Positions 1 to 11,696 of a stretch of DNA of 64,000 bases are shown here, in pieces (the first letter of the stretch is position 1; the number at the start of each line of letters is the position of its first letter). Origin of the DNA: Bifidobacterium tissieri. GTDB lineage: Bacteria; Actinomycetota; Actinomycetes; Actinomycetales; Bifidobacteriaceae. The notes under the pieces are model-generated. The model made no database searches. It worked only from the letters and a program-made list of their open reading frames with translations, and had not been told where the DNA came from. Position numbers and translations under genes: made by a program. The stretch covers positions 124,001 to 188,000 of the forward strand of contig NZ_MWWV01000004.1 of NCBI RefSeq assembly GCF_002259645.1, written 5' to 3'.

Positions 1-1037
1 GCCTGTGGTTCGAGCCGGAGATGGTGAATCCGGATTCGAATGTGGCCCGTGAGCATCCGGACTGGATACTCTCCCCCACCGCCGACCGTCTGCCGATGCA
101 GGGGCGCCACCAGCAGGTGCTGGATCTGACGAATCCGGATGCCGCCGCATACATCTTCGATTGCATCGATACGCTGGTGGGCAAGCTGGGTATCGACTAC
201 ATCAAGTGGGATCATAACAAGCTGGTCACCGAGGCGGGCAGCCGTCGCAGCGGTTGTCCCGCCGTGCACGAGCAGACCGGGGCCGTGTATGACATCTGGC
301 GCAGGCTTAAGGAGAATCATCCGGGTCTTGAGATCGAAAGCTGCTCGTCCGGCGGTGGTCGTGTGGATCTGGGCATTCTTGAATACGCGGATCGTATCTG
401 GGCGTCGGACTGCGTGGACCCGGTGGAGCGCGCCGACATTCAGCGGTACACGTCGCTGCTGGTGCCGCCGGAGATGATCGGCGAGCATGTGGGTGATTCG
501 CCCGCGCATTCCACGCGTCGCGCCACGAGTCAGGAGATGCGTATGGCGATGGCATTCTTCGGCCATCTGGGTGTGGAGTGGAATCTGCTGAGGCAACCGC
601 AGGAGAATCTGGATCTGCTGGCCGGATGGATCGCCGAGTTCAAGAAGCATCGCGAATGGTTCGCGATCGACACGATGGTGCATACGGATTCGCCGGATCC
701 GGCGGTGCGCGTGGATGGCGTGGTCAAGCCGGACCGTTCGGCGGCGATCTACCGGTTCACGCAGCTGACCACGTCGGCCACGTACCCAGCGGCACCGGTG
801 CGTCTTCCGGGACTCAAGCCGGATGCGAACTATCTGATCCAGCCGGTTCCGGTGAGTCTGGATGTCACGGGAGCGACCTCCCCCGCCCGTGAGACGATCA
901 CCAACAGCCAGTCAACACTCGGCTGGTGGACCGCCGACGGCACGGTGATGAGCGGTGCCCAGCTGCAGTCCTACGGCTTGCGCATGCCGAGCCTGCACCC
1001 GGCCAACGCCATCCTGTTCTGGGCGATCGAGATCTGA
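1..1037 (+). CDS. alpha-galactosidase, GH36 family (3' part; start lies before the window)
   Basis: The frame is open from base 3 and reads LWFEPEMVNPDS, a GH36 signature, so the N-terminal beta-sandwich and part of the barrel are missing. GH36 enzymes hydrolyse terminal alpha-1,6-galactosides such as raffinose, stachyose and melibiose, usually in the bifidobacterial cytoplasm. The visible part has the nucleophile motif YIKWDHN (Asp near residue 64 from the first visible Met) and a later WASDCVDP segment that fits the acid/base Asp. It also has the usual CSSGGGR segment and a C-terminal beta domain ending at TGA 1035-1037. The next gene is a convergent ROK regulator. The family is clear; the exact substrate is inferred. 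Confidence 0.93.
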   Translation, partial: LWFEPEMVNPDSNVAREHPDWILSPTADRLPMQGRHQQVLDLTNPDAAAYIFDCIDTLVGKLGIDYIKWDHNKLVTEAGSRRSGCPAVHEQTGAVYDIWRRLKENHPGLEIESCSSGGGRVDLGILEYADRIWASDCVDPVERADIQRYTSLLVPPEMIGEHVGDSPAHSTRRATSQEMRMAMAFFGHLGVEWNLLRQPQENLDLLAGWIAEFKKHREWFAIDTMVHTDSPDPAVRVDGVVKPDRSAAIYRFTQLTTSATYPAAPVRLPGLKPDANYLIQPVPVSLDVTGATSPARETITNSQSTLGWWTADGTVMSGAQLQSYGLRMPSLHPANAILFWAIEI

Positions 1038-1047
1038 ACCCTATCCT

Positions 1048-1082
1048 TAGTGTGATCACACTATCGTGGCGTGGTCACACTA
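1048..1082. promoter_or_regulatory. two TGTGATCACA-type palindromes
   Basis: Positions 1048-1063 form a perfect 16-bp palindrome centred on TGTGATCACA. A degenerate copy, GTGGTCACACTA, follows at 1071-1082. The same core returns in the larger palindrome at 1114-1149. Repeated palindromes look like operators, but they lie downstream of a convergent gene pair rather than in an obvious promoter, so the role is uncertain. Confidence 0.4.
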
Positions 1083-1113
1083 TTTCGTTGCAATTGCAAG
1101 GATCTGACAGGCT

Positions 1114-1149
1114 TCTGGTTTCTTAGTGTGATCACACTAAGAAACCAGA
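1114..1149. terminator. perfect 36-bp palindrome between convergent genes
   Basis: The two 18-bp arms are perfect reverse complements with no loop, centred between 1131 and 1132. The inner part repeats the TTAGTGTGATCACACTAA motif. The position between convergent genes suggests a bidirectional terminator, although no clear U-tract follows on either strand. The shared core with 1048-1082 allows a protein-binding role instead. Confidence 0.45.
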
Positions 1150-1214
1150 TTCGGGAGGTAAAGGCCCAGGACCCCGAAGGCCCGAGGGCATATAGAGCCT
1201 ATAGAGTCCGCTGA

Positions 1215-2438
1215 CTATCGGCCCAACACGTATCGGCGTATCGCGCAGGCGGCGGCACCCTGCGCCCATCGTTCCCAGTCGGAGCCAAGAATCTCGAACG
1301 GAACCGCGGACGCCCTGCTGGGACGATATTCGGCGATGCCCTGCCGCACCGATTCGATCTCCATGCCCGCCACATACGCGGATTCACCGGCGACGAACAC
1401 CTTGAGCGGCATGGTCAGATTGGCCACAAGGCCGATCATCACACCGAGACGGAAGCACTCGCGCATCAGCAGTCGTTTCGCTTGGGTCACGCCGGCGCGC
1501 GCGTCACGCACATAGTCGTCGAACGTCATGATCGTACCCATGATCTTCGAATACTCGTCGGCGAGCGAATCATTGGTCAGACATTGTGATCATCCGCGAT
1601 GACCGTTGCCGCGGAAGCAGCGTGGCCCGTCCGGATCGATGAGCAGATGTCCACCCAATCCCAATGTCTTGTCGGGATGATCCACAACACGGCCATCCTC
1701 CACCAATCCGTATCCGATGCCCTCGCCGATCGTGATCAACGCGAACCGGGGCAAGCCCACGCCGGCACCGAACCAGTGCTCATACATGAGCAGTGCGTCA
1801 AGATCGTTGTTCGTCACCGTATCGAGTCCGGTGACCTCGCGGACCATGGACGATAGATCGCACGGTTCGATCCACGACAGATAGGGGGCCTCGTCCACCA
1901 CGTCGTCGGTGATGTGAGCGCCGATCCCCAGTCCGATCATGACCGGCTCCTGGAGCCCGCATCGGATGGCATCCTCACGGCATTGTTCCGCCAATGACGC
2001 TACCGCCGACGTCACACCGGACGGCGAACGGTCGGAAAACGACACCACATGAGACGATACGCCGTCGGGCATGCGACATTGCGCGTTGACCAGCACGGCG
2101 GTGGCGTCACCGCCGCGAATCTTCACCCCCACGAACGTACGGGCGTTGGCGTTCGCCATCAGTGCCGACTGGGGACGTCCCCGCTCCCCCGTACGCTTCC
2201 GCGGCTGGAATCCATACGGCAGATGTCCGCCGGACGTGTCGGCGTCGCCTGTCTCACGCACCACACCCAGATGCATGAGATCGGCGATGATGCGCGACAC
2301 CGTGCCGGCCGACAGATCGTGCATCTGCGCCAGCGTGGTACGGGCGATGGGCCCGTATTCGAGAATGTCCGCGGCAATCCGACGCATGGCCGGCGAACCT
2401 TCGAACCATTGGGCTGGATGCGTGTCTCGTTCGGCCAT
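1215..2438 (-). pseudogene. ROK family transcriptional regulator interrupted by an in-frame TGA
   Basis: The N-terminal part (2438-1590) has a winged helix (TLAQMHDLSAGTVSRIIADL) and the ROK kinase-like fold, including NNDLDALLMYEHWFG and GEGIGYGLV. It stops at TGA 1592-1590 just after RCFRGNGHRG, within the ROK zinc-motif region, where a Cys is expected. The same frame continues without any indel through the normal ROK C-terminus to 1215, giving about 407 codons, which is family length. The start at ATG 2438 is chosen for its GGGAGG site at 2444-2449. A TGC to TGA change would explain the break. A lost regulator, a sequencing error and stop readthrough are all possible. It may once have controlled the neighbouring alpha-galactoside genes (inference). 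Confidence 0.8.
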
Positions 2439-2485
2439 GAAATCCTCCCGCTCTCTACTGTTCCGGTCTTGTGATCGAGCCGGTT

Positions 2486-5215
<2,730 letters not shown>

Positions 5216-5304
5216 CTATAGTCACGACATAGTCACAAATCGCAACACCATGCCCCAGAAATCCATGCCTCAGGAATCCACTGTACCGATAGCTCCCCTC
5301 AGCC

Positions 5305-5344
5305 GGTTGCGGTCGGCGGGATCGCATCCCCGCCGGCCGCAACC
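5305..5344 (-). terminator. GC-rich hairpin after the TPR-like gene
   Basis: The arms GGTTGCGG and CCGCAACC are extended by a GGCGGG/CCCGCC inner stem with one mismatch and one bulge. It sits 28 bp beyond the stop of the minus-strand gene ending at 5372. There is no clear U-tract, so the call rests on the stem and the position. Confidence 0.5.
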
Positions 5345-5371
5345 AACACCGTACACGTCGTTACGACGCCG

Positions 5372-8300
5372 TCACGCGCCCAACGACCGCAGGAACTGGA
5401 TCTGGATGGCGTTCATGCCGTCATTGTCATCGGTCATACGCGCCGCAGCCATCGACAGCGTGCGCGCCGGCACGAACAGCGCGTTGTCCACACTCACACG
5501 GGCCGCATCACGTACGATCGACGCCACTTCGTTCTCCGGCCATACCGGCATCTCATGCTCACGCAGCACGGCCTTGGCCTCATCCACGGTATGCGGCACC
5601 GGAATGCACTGCGAACGCGCCCGGGCGAACAGCTCGTTGAGCTCGGATTCGATGGACCCCATGGTGCCGGATGCGATGTGATCGCTCATCAGGTAGGCGG
5701 CCGCGGCGATGTCGAAATCGTCACGCATCCACTCGGCGTAGGCCAGACGGTAGTAAGCGAATGCGGCGTCGTCGCGGTCGAGGGCCACGCGCAACGCGTT
5801 CAGGCAGGCGGCGCGGGCGGAATCCCAGTCCTGCGTGTTGGCCAGCTGGATGGCGAGCCGCAAGTGGGACAGCGGGTAGGCGGGGGCATAGGCGACCATG
5901 GCATTGAGGTGCGGCAGTGCCCTGTCCGGACCGGAGATCTGCGACAGTACGTCAGCGAGTTCCATATGCGCGTAGAACAGGTTGTCCGGAATCAGTACGG
6001 TCTTCTCGTCGGGCGTGGCGAACAGCCGGTTGTATACCACGCGTTCGGCGTACGAGTTGAAATAGCGGGGCACTCCGCCGGCGGCCGCGAACAGGTTATC
6101 GAGCCTGTCCACGGCGGCTTCGGCGACCTCGACGGCCTTCTGCGTCTCGCCGCCGAACAGCAGGTCTCGGGCCTTGACCCGTTCGGCGTCAAGCTGGTCG
6201 GCGAGCCCGAAGTCCGGTTCGGGAGTGTCCCGTCCGTCGATGATCGCGCTGGTCACATCGCCGGCCACCTCGTTGAGTTCGGGGTCACCGATGCGACGGA
6301 TGACATCCATGGCCTGCCGCGCACGCTCCACGGAGGAGAGCGAGTCGTCGAGCACCAGACGGTGGAAGTGGTTGATCGCACGCTGCAACACGTCCACGCG
6401 CTGGATGGACAGTTCGAGCGTATCCTGCGCTCCAAGCACCTTGGCCACCGGTTCGGGGAACCGCTGCTCGCTGAGTTCGGGCGCCTCCTGCGCGCCGGTG
6501 GGCGAATACATGACGTCACGCAGATCGAATTCCGCGTCGATGGGCCTGAGCCCGGCGTCACCGTCCACGTCCATGGTGGCGTTGAAGGCACGATACAGGT
6601 GCTGTGGCCGGGCGAGGCCCTCCTCCTCGATCATGGTGAGGAAGCGCTCGCGGGTGAAGGTGACGGTGACGAGGTTGCGCACGGTGGGGTTCTTGCGCAG
6701 GGCGGCGATCGGGTCGTCGGAGTCGATGTCGTCGTCGGACAGTCTGGTGTCCTGCCCGTCGATCGGACCCTCGTTGAACGGGTTGCCGGACAGATCGATG
6801 TCGTCCTCCGACGCGGTATCGCCGTCACCGCCGTTGACATTGCCGATCTCGTCCTGCGGCATGGAGAAGGCGACGGCGTCGATGTCCACGCCTTTCATGA
6901 GGTCCTCGAACGCCCTGTCCACGGACTCGTCCCCGTCTGGTTCGCCGACGGCTGGACGGTCGGATTCCGTTTCCGTTGATTCGTCATCCGTTCCTGCGGA
7001 CTGGTGGTCATCGCCCGTCGTGGTGGGCACCTCGGCCTCGGGCGCCGTCAGCTGTCGTGCGGCGCTGCCGTGGACGTCGCCATCCTTGGGGTCGGCCTTG
7101 GTGGCGTTGCCGATCGTGTTGCCGGACCGCATGTCTTCGAACATGTGCAGGGCCTCGCTCATCAGCGAGGAGATCGCCGAGTTCTGTTCGGCGACGGCCT
7201 CCTCCAGACCGATGGAATCCACATGCAGCGACACGCGTTCCACGTGATCATCCGCGCCGAAGGCGAGCGCCGCGAGCATGAGGCCGACACGCAGGTTGTA
7301 GTCGGTGGATAGGGCGGCCCTGTCGGACTGGCTCAGATCAACCCAGCCGCGTGTACGTTCGTCGTATCGGGTGGTGGGCATCATCGACGTTCCCGCGGTG
7401 GTGAAGCCGATGGCCATGTTGCCGTCCTGAAGGCTGGCGCGGAATTCCACATCGAAACGGTAGGGCAGGCGGAGTCGTCGCACCAGTGAGGAGAACGTCT
7501 GACGGTACACCCATTCCGATCCGTTGGCATCGTGCACGTTCTGGACGCCACTGGCGCGAACGGCCGTTCCGCTTGTGCCGCTTGTGCCGGTGGCGGCCAC
7601 GGGATCAGGCGATTCGTTGGCGGTGTCCACGGCGGCCTCGCGCGCGGCCTCCACCATGGCGGCAAGCGCCGCGGTGCCATCGTCGTGGATGGGATCGAAC
7701 TGCTCGCCGGGCGCATCTTCGATGTCCAATGCGGTGATGGCGGGATTGGTCAGTAGCGCCCAGTCGAGCTGTGACGCCTGGGCGCGGGTGACGGTGTCTT
7801 CGGTGGGGTAGGCGCCGAGTCGGGCATTGCGTTCCAGCCACATGCTGACGGCGGCGAACCGGTTGAGGTTGCCTTCGATGCGTAGCGAGGCGAGGGCCGC
7901 GGGGAATTCGAGTCCGGAGTCCCAGCCGAAGAAGTAGCCTCCCGAATAGGGTGACGTGTACAGGCGCAGCGGCTCGGCGCCGTGCACGGCCTCCAGTCCT
8001 TCGATCTGGTCGAGTGCGCCGGCCTCGTTCATCAGGTCGGCGAAGAGGTCCTCGAGTCCGGAGACGCGCATGCCATGGGCCCGTGCCTGCAGCGTGTCCT
8101 TGACGCTGCGTCGGATCGCGCCGATGGGGGCTTCGCGCCGGAGTCGACGGAAGATGTTGCCTGAGCCGAATCCGATCATGAACCCGTTGACGCGCGGAAG
8201 GAAGTAGACGGCGAAGAACGCGATGGCCATGGCGTCACGGTATTCGAGGTCGGCGCGCAATTCCGCGGGAAGGTCGGCGCGCAATTGTTCGAGCGTGTAG

Positions 8301-8974
8301 CGGTTGTCGGATTTGAGCCACGAGGCCAGCCACATCATCTCGCCGTCGTCGCCACGACCGACGATGCCGCCCTGCAGCACGGTCATCGTGTCGTTGCCGA
8401 TGGTGACGCAAGTACGGTCGGTTCCCTCGAGCCGGCTTTCCGTCACGTGGATCTCGTTTTCCTTGGCGAAGAGGAACACGGGCTCGTCGCGCTGCGTGTC
8501 CGGGTTGATGTCCGGCCCGGCGAAGACGCGCCCCTTATTGTCCACGAACGCGATCGGCGTGCAATGATTGCGGTCCGTGAATACGGCCAGCGAGAATCCG
8601 CGACCGTGCGATTGCGGGAACTGCGCCCATCCCACGGAAAGCCCGTCGGGCAGACCCGGCAGTTCGGTCAGCAGTCGTCGGTTGACCAGAGGGCCGATCC
8701 GGCGGGCGTGCGAGGCGAGTTCACGGAGTACACCGCCGTCGACGCCATGCATGGGACCCACACCCGGGGCGCTGTTCGGATGGTTCGGATTGATATTGGT
8801 GTCGGCACTGGGTTCGAACGGATCCGCGCCCCCGTTGGCGCCATTGCCGCCAGACACGAACCGCGACGCCATGGTTTCCAACTCCCCCAAGGCCTGGTGC
8901 AGAAGCCGTCCATATCGAAAACGTTTGCGACCATGATTACGCCGGTTGGAGGATGAAGTAGACATACCGTTCAT
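5372..8974 (-). CDS. large soluble protein with C-terminal TPR-like repeats, function unknown
   Basis: About 1200 residues with no signal peptide or membrane segment that I can see. The N-terminal two thirds match no domain I recognise and include a long acidic Asp/Ser/Glu-rich linker (about residues 590-760). The last 300 residues have helical repeats such as YAHMELADVLSQISGPDRALPHLNAM and YYRLAYAEWMRDDFDIAAAAYLMSD, typical of tetratricopeptide repeats, which usually bind other proteins. The start at ATG 8974 is preceded by AAGGA with 8 nt spacing. An upstream ATG at 9031 lacks a site. The gene stands alone between ligA and a divergent membrane gene, so context gives no role. Confidence 0.7.
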   Translation of the reverse strand: MNGMSTSSSNRRNHGRKRFRYGRLLHQALGELETMASRFVSGGNGANGGADPFEPSADTNINPNHPNSAPGVGPMHGVDGGVLRELASHARRIGPLVNRRLLTELPGLPDGLSVGWAQFPQSHGRGFSLAVFTDRNHCTPIAFVDNKGRVFAGPDINPDTQRDEPVFLFAKENEIHVTESRLEGTDRTCVTIGNDTMTVLQGGIVGRGDDGEMMWLASWLKSDNRYTLEQLRADLPAELRADLEYRDAMAIAFFAVYFLPRVNGFMIGFGSGNIFRRLRREAPIGAIRRSVKDTLQARAHGMRVSGLEDLFADLMNEAGALDQIEGLEAVHGAEPLRLYTSPYSGGYFFGWDSGLEFPAALASLRIEGNLNRFAAVSMWLERNARLGAYPTEDTVTRAQASQLDWALLTNPAITALDIEDAPGEQFDPIHDDGTAALAAMVEAAREAAVDTANESPDPVAATGTSGTSGTAVRASGVQNVHDANGSEWVYRQTFSSLVRRLRLPYRFDVEFRASLQDGNMAIGFTTAGTSMMPTTRYDERTRGWVDLSQSDRAALSTDYNLRVGLMLAALAFGADDHVERVSLHVDSIGLEEAVAEQNSAISSLMSEALHMFEDMRSGNTIGNATKADPKDGDVHGSAARQLTAPEAEVPTTTGDDHQSAGTDDESTETESDRPAVGEPDGDESVDRAFEDLMKGVDIDAVAFSMPQDEIGNVNGGDGDTASEDDIDLSGNPFNEGPIDGQDTRLSDDDIDSDDPIAALRKNPTVRNLVTVTFTRERFLTMIEEEGLARPQHLYRAFNATMDVDGDAGLRPIDAEFDLRDVMYSPTGAQEAPELSEQRFPEPVAKVLGAQDTLELSIQRVDVLQRAINHFHRLVLDDSLSSVERARQAMDVIRRIGDPELNEVAGDVTSAIIDGRDTPEPDFGLADQLDAERVKARDLLFGGETQKAVEVAEAAVDRLDNLFAAAGGVPRYFNSYAERVVYNRLFATPDEKTVLIPDNLFYAHMELADVLSQISGPDRALPHLNAMVAYAPAYPLSHLRLAIQLANTQDWDSARAACLNALRVALDRDDAAFAYYRLAYAEWMRDDFDIAAAAYLMSDHIASGTMGSIESELNELFARARSQCIPVPHTVDEAKAVLREHEMPVWPENEVASIVRDAARVSVDNALFVPARTLSMAAARMTDDNDGMNAIQIQFLRSLGA

Positions 8975-9090
8975 TGTCACAATCCTTGACGACATAGCCC
9001 GTGTTTCATGCCAGTAGAGAACACTGCACAAGTCGGTTCGTCCCAGCCTGCAGGACGGTCTGCCACCGCCCGCCCAGTCGCATACCCTCC

Positions 9091-9096
9091 TACAAT
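9091..9096 (+). promoter_or_regulatory. candidate -10 box TACAAT
   Basis: TACAAT lies 6 nt before the in-frame GTG at 9103, with no Shine-Dalgarno site between them. This spacing would give a leaderless or nearly leaderless transcript. No good -35 box is visible. Confidence 0.35.
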
Positions 9097-9102
9097 GGCT
9101 GT

Positions 9103-11373
9103 GTGACTTGCCGTACCAACTCCCCCGTCAGGGCGCATACCAGCATCATGCGTCACCTGACCCGTCATCGCACCGGTTTGCTGGCCGCGGCGATCATTAT
9201 CATCATCGAGATCACGCTGGGCAATCTGCCGTTCTGGACGTCGCTGGGAGCCCCTTCGCCCACGTCCATGAACGCTGCGCATGTTGAACTTGGCTCGGGG
9301 CTGGTTCAAGGCGGTGATGGCGTACTGCGCGTCATCGATCCGACACAGGCCTATATCGACGCGCCCGTCGCGAATGAGCAGGTGCGGTATGTACGGTATG
9401 ACTTCGGTGGGGGCTCGCCGAAAAAAGCCGACCTGCATGGTGCCGGCTATTCGTTCGCGTGGAATCTACGGATACGTCTTGACGCGGCGGATGACGCCGC
9501 GTGGCATACCGGCAAGGTGATCGACGTCAGCCATGGCGTCGCGGCCACGCATGTGATCCGTAACCGGTCGTATGACGGCAACGTCACCCGTCTGCGTCTG
9601 TGGGTTCAGGAAGCACAGAACACGCAGTTCCCGTTCGGCCGGGTCATGGTGAATGTGCATCCGTCATTCCGGATCAGTCCGGTACGTGTGCTGGTCATGG
9701 CGGCGACGGCGGCGATACTGATCGCGCTACGACCGCGTTCCCGACTGTATGCCATGCCTTTGGATACTACGGATCGCCGGCAGCGGGCGGCGCTCGCGCT
9801 GGCGACGGTGCCGTTCCTGATCTCGTTCGGATTCACGATATGGGCCGGCACCCAGCAGGGTGCGCAGGTGTTCCATCGACCGTTCGCCTACACGTATGAC
9901 ATGGACCAGTACGCCCGGCTTGGCGACGCATTGCTCCACGGCCGTCCATGGCTGGATCTTCCCGTGCCGAAGGAGCTGCTCACCGCGGAGAACCCGTATG
10001 ATGTGGCGTTCCATGAGCGGCTGCTCGCCACTGGCACGAATGAAGTGTACTGGGATCACGTGTATTTCAACGGCCACTGGTACACATATTTTGGTGTGGT
10101 TCCGGCGTTGCTGCTGTTTGTGCCGTTCCAGGCGATCACGTCGTTGTGGATCGAGGGCGGGGCGTGGCTGCCGGCGTCGGTGGCCACGATCATGTTCCTG
10201 ATCGGTTTTCTGGTGTTCGGGCTGCTGCTCGTCGTCCGTCTGTTCACACGATTCTTCCCTTCGGTGAGCGTGGGGTCCACGATACTGGCGATGATCACGT
10301 TCATGTGCGGATCGAACGCCTGGGTGCTGTGGATGCGCCCGTCGTTCTATGAGATTCCCACCGCGTCCGCACTCATGTTCACCATGATGGGCCTATGGTT
10401 CTGGCTTGGCGCGCGCAGGGGCGACGAATCCGATGGGTATCGATTGTCACGATGGCGGATCGCCGCGGGTTCCCTGTGCATGGCGTTGACGTTGGGCTGC
10501 CGTATGACGTTCATTTTCTGCGCGTTGTTCTTCCTGCCGATCTTCGCCGATGAGATCCGCTCCGGTCTGATATTGCGTCCGATCGGCATGCTGTTGCCGA
10601 GACGCTGGCGCATGGGCGTGTGGAAGGAGCAGACTCGCGGTCATCGGATTCCTCCGCGGGTGTTCGCCTCGTGGCGCAATGATCTTGCTGCGGCGCTGCC
10701 CGCGTTCGTGGTGTTCGCCGACCTGCTCTGGTATAACCTGTGGCGGTTCGGGTCGTTGCTGGATTTCGGCAACGACTACCAGTTCACGGTGGTGGATCTG
10801 ACCCGATATCGCGAACCGTTGGTCGTACTGCCGCAGATGCTGCAGTACTATCTGATCCAGCCGCCGCGTATGACGGGGTCGTTCCCGTGGTTGACCGTGC
10901 CGTATACGCCGGTGCATCCATGGCAGTATCATGAGCGGATCATCGGCGGCCTGTTCTGGATGATTCCGGTATGTCTGCTGGTGTTCCTGATGCCTGCCAT
11001 GCGTCACACGCTGCGCCGGCATCGCGCGTGGGGACTGGCGTGCATGTCGCTGGCGCTTGGCGTGTTCGAGTTGTTGTTCGTCAGCTACAAGGGCGGTCTG
11101 GACTGGCGTTATGTCTGTGATTTCTCATGGCTGATCACATTGCCGGGCATCCTGATGATCCCGATCATGATGGAATGGGTGAAGACGAAGCTGATGCTCG
11201 CCTCCCCCGGCATCATTCGTACCGCCCGTCTGGTTCGGGCGAGTGTGATCACACTGGTGTTGTGGACGTTGTTCATGACGGTGGTCAGTTCGTTCATGAC
11301 CGGCCGTGCCAGCCCGATGATCACGTCGAATCCTAACGTGTTTTACACCGTCCAATCCTGGTTCGTCTGGTGA
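9103..11373 (+). CDS. polytopic membrane protein, possibly a GT-C type glycosyltransferase
   Basis: About 757 residues. A first membrane helix (GLLAAAIIIIIEITLG) is followed by an extracytoplasmic beta-rich region to about residue 200, then ten or so hydrophobic helices. Between helices is a polar loop with YDMDQYARLGDALLHGRPWLDLPVP and a WDHVYFNGHWYTYFGVVPA segment, a layout seen in lipid-linked-sugar glycosyltransferases of GT-C fold. That assignment is inferred from topology. The start could be GTG 9103 (leaderless, after TACAAT) or ATG 9148, which begins MRHLTRHRTG. The stop TGA lies inside the left arm of the hairpin repeat at 11371. Confidence 0.65.
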   Translation: MTCRTNSPVRAHTSIMRHLTRHRTGLLAAAIIIIIEITLGNLPFWTSLGAPSPTSMNAAHVELGSGLVQGGDGVLRVIDPTQAYIDAPVANEQVRYVRYDFGGGSPKKADLHGAGYSFAWNLRIRLDAADDAAWHTGKVIDVSHGVAATHVIRNRSYDGNVTRLRLWVQEAQNTQFPFGRVMVNVHPSFRISPVRVLVMAATAAILIALRPRSRLYAMPLDTTDRRQRAALALATVPFLISFGFTIWAGTQQGAQVFHRPFAYTYDMDQYARLGDALLHGRPWLDLPVPKELLTAENPYDVAFHERLLATGTNEVYWDHVYFNGHWYTYFGVVPALLLFVPFQAITSLWIEGGAWLPASVATIMFLIGFLVFGLLLVVRLFTRFFPSVSVGSTILAMITFMCGSNAWVLWMRPSFYEIPTASALMFTMMGLWFWLGARRGDESDGYRLSRWRIAAGSLCMALTLGCRMTFIFCALFFLPIFADEIRSGLILRPIGMLLPRRWRMGVWKEQTRGHRIPPRVFASWRNDLAAALPAFVVFADLLWYNLWRFGSLLDFGNDYQFTVVDLTRYREPLVVLPQMLQYYLIQPPRMTGSFPWLTVPYTPVHPWQYHERIIGGLFWMIPVCLLVFLMPAMRHTLRRHRAWGLACMSLALGVFELLFVSYKGGLDWRYVCDFSWLITLPGILMIPIMMEWVKTKLMLASPGIIRTARLVRASVITLVLWTLFMTVVSSFMTGRASPMITSNPNVFYTVQSWFVW

Positions 11374-11479
11374 GATATCGCCGTCACGGAGTGTCCTCGG
11401 CGTTGCGGCGCGCTCAACGTACCTTCGTACGCCTTCGCGTGCCGCGCCTTGAGGACACACGCGTGACGGCGATATCTCA
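11371..11479. repeat. hairpin repeat, unit 1 of 3
   Basis: The arms at 11371-11398 and 11451-11479 are near-perfect reverse complements; the inner ends carry CACGGAGTGTCCTC and its partner. The 52-nt centre holds GTACCTTCGTACGCC (core at 11418-11433). It resembles unit 3 read on the opposite strand and overlaps the stop codon of the preceding gene. Confidence 0.8.
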
Positions 11480-11525
11480 GCTCGTTCCGTCTCCGATTTG
11501 AACGAGAACGAGGAATTGGGATGTA

Positions 11526-11562
11526 GCAGACAAGGCGTACGAAGGTACGCCAAATGCTCTGC
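11526..11562. repeat. hairpin repeat, unit 2 of 3 (degenerate)
   Basis: The core GGCGTAC-GAAG-GTACGCC at 11534-11551 is a perfect 7-bp stem with a four-base loop. It is flanked by a short GCAGA/TCTGC pair. The outer arms of units 1 and 3 are largely lost. Confidence 0.65.
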
Positions 11563-11588
11563 GGTGCCGATGACTTGGTCCCATAGTG

Positions 11589-11693
11589 AAAAATCCACAC
11601 CACGCGTGTGTCATCAAGGCACGGAAGACGAAGGCGTACGAAGGTACGTCGAGTCTTCCGTAACGCAGATGACACTCCGTGGTGTGGATTTTT
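11589..11693. repeat. hairpin repeat, unit 3 of 3
   Basis: The left arm at 11589-11615 and right arm at 11668-11693 pair (AAAAATCCACACCACG against its complement). The inner ends again carry the GAGTGTCATC motif. The centre holds GGCGTACGAAGGTACG at 11633-11648. The right arm ends 3 bp before the stop of the minus-strand glucokinase gene, so it may also act as its terminator. Confidence 0.8.
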
Positions 11694-11696
11694 GCC

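Noticed and set aside
1048..1149. CRP/GlxR-type binding sites
   Set aside because: The half-sites TGTGA and TCACA abut with no 6-bp spacer, which does not match CRP or GlxR sites.
1590..1592. Selenocysteine at the TGA in the ROK gene
   Set aside because: No SECIS-like structure is evident just after it and no selenoprotein machinery is known for bifidobacteria. A nonsense change or sequencing error is simpler.
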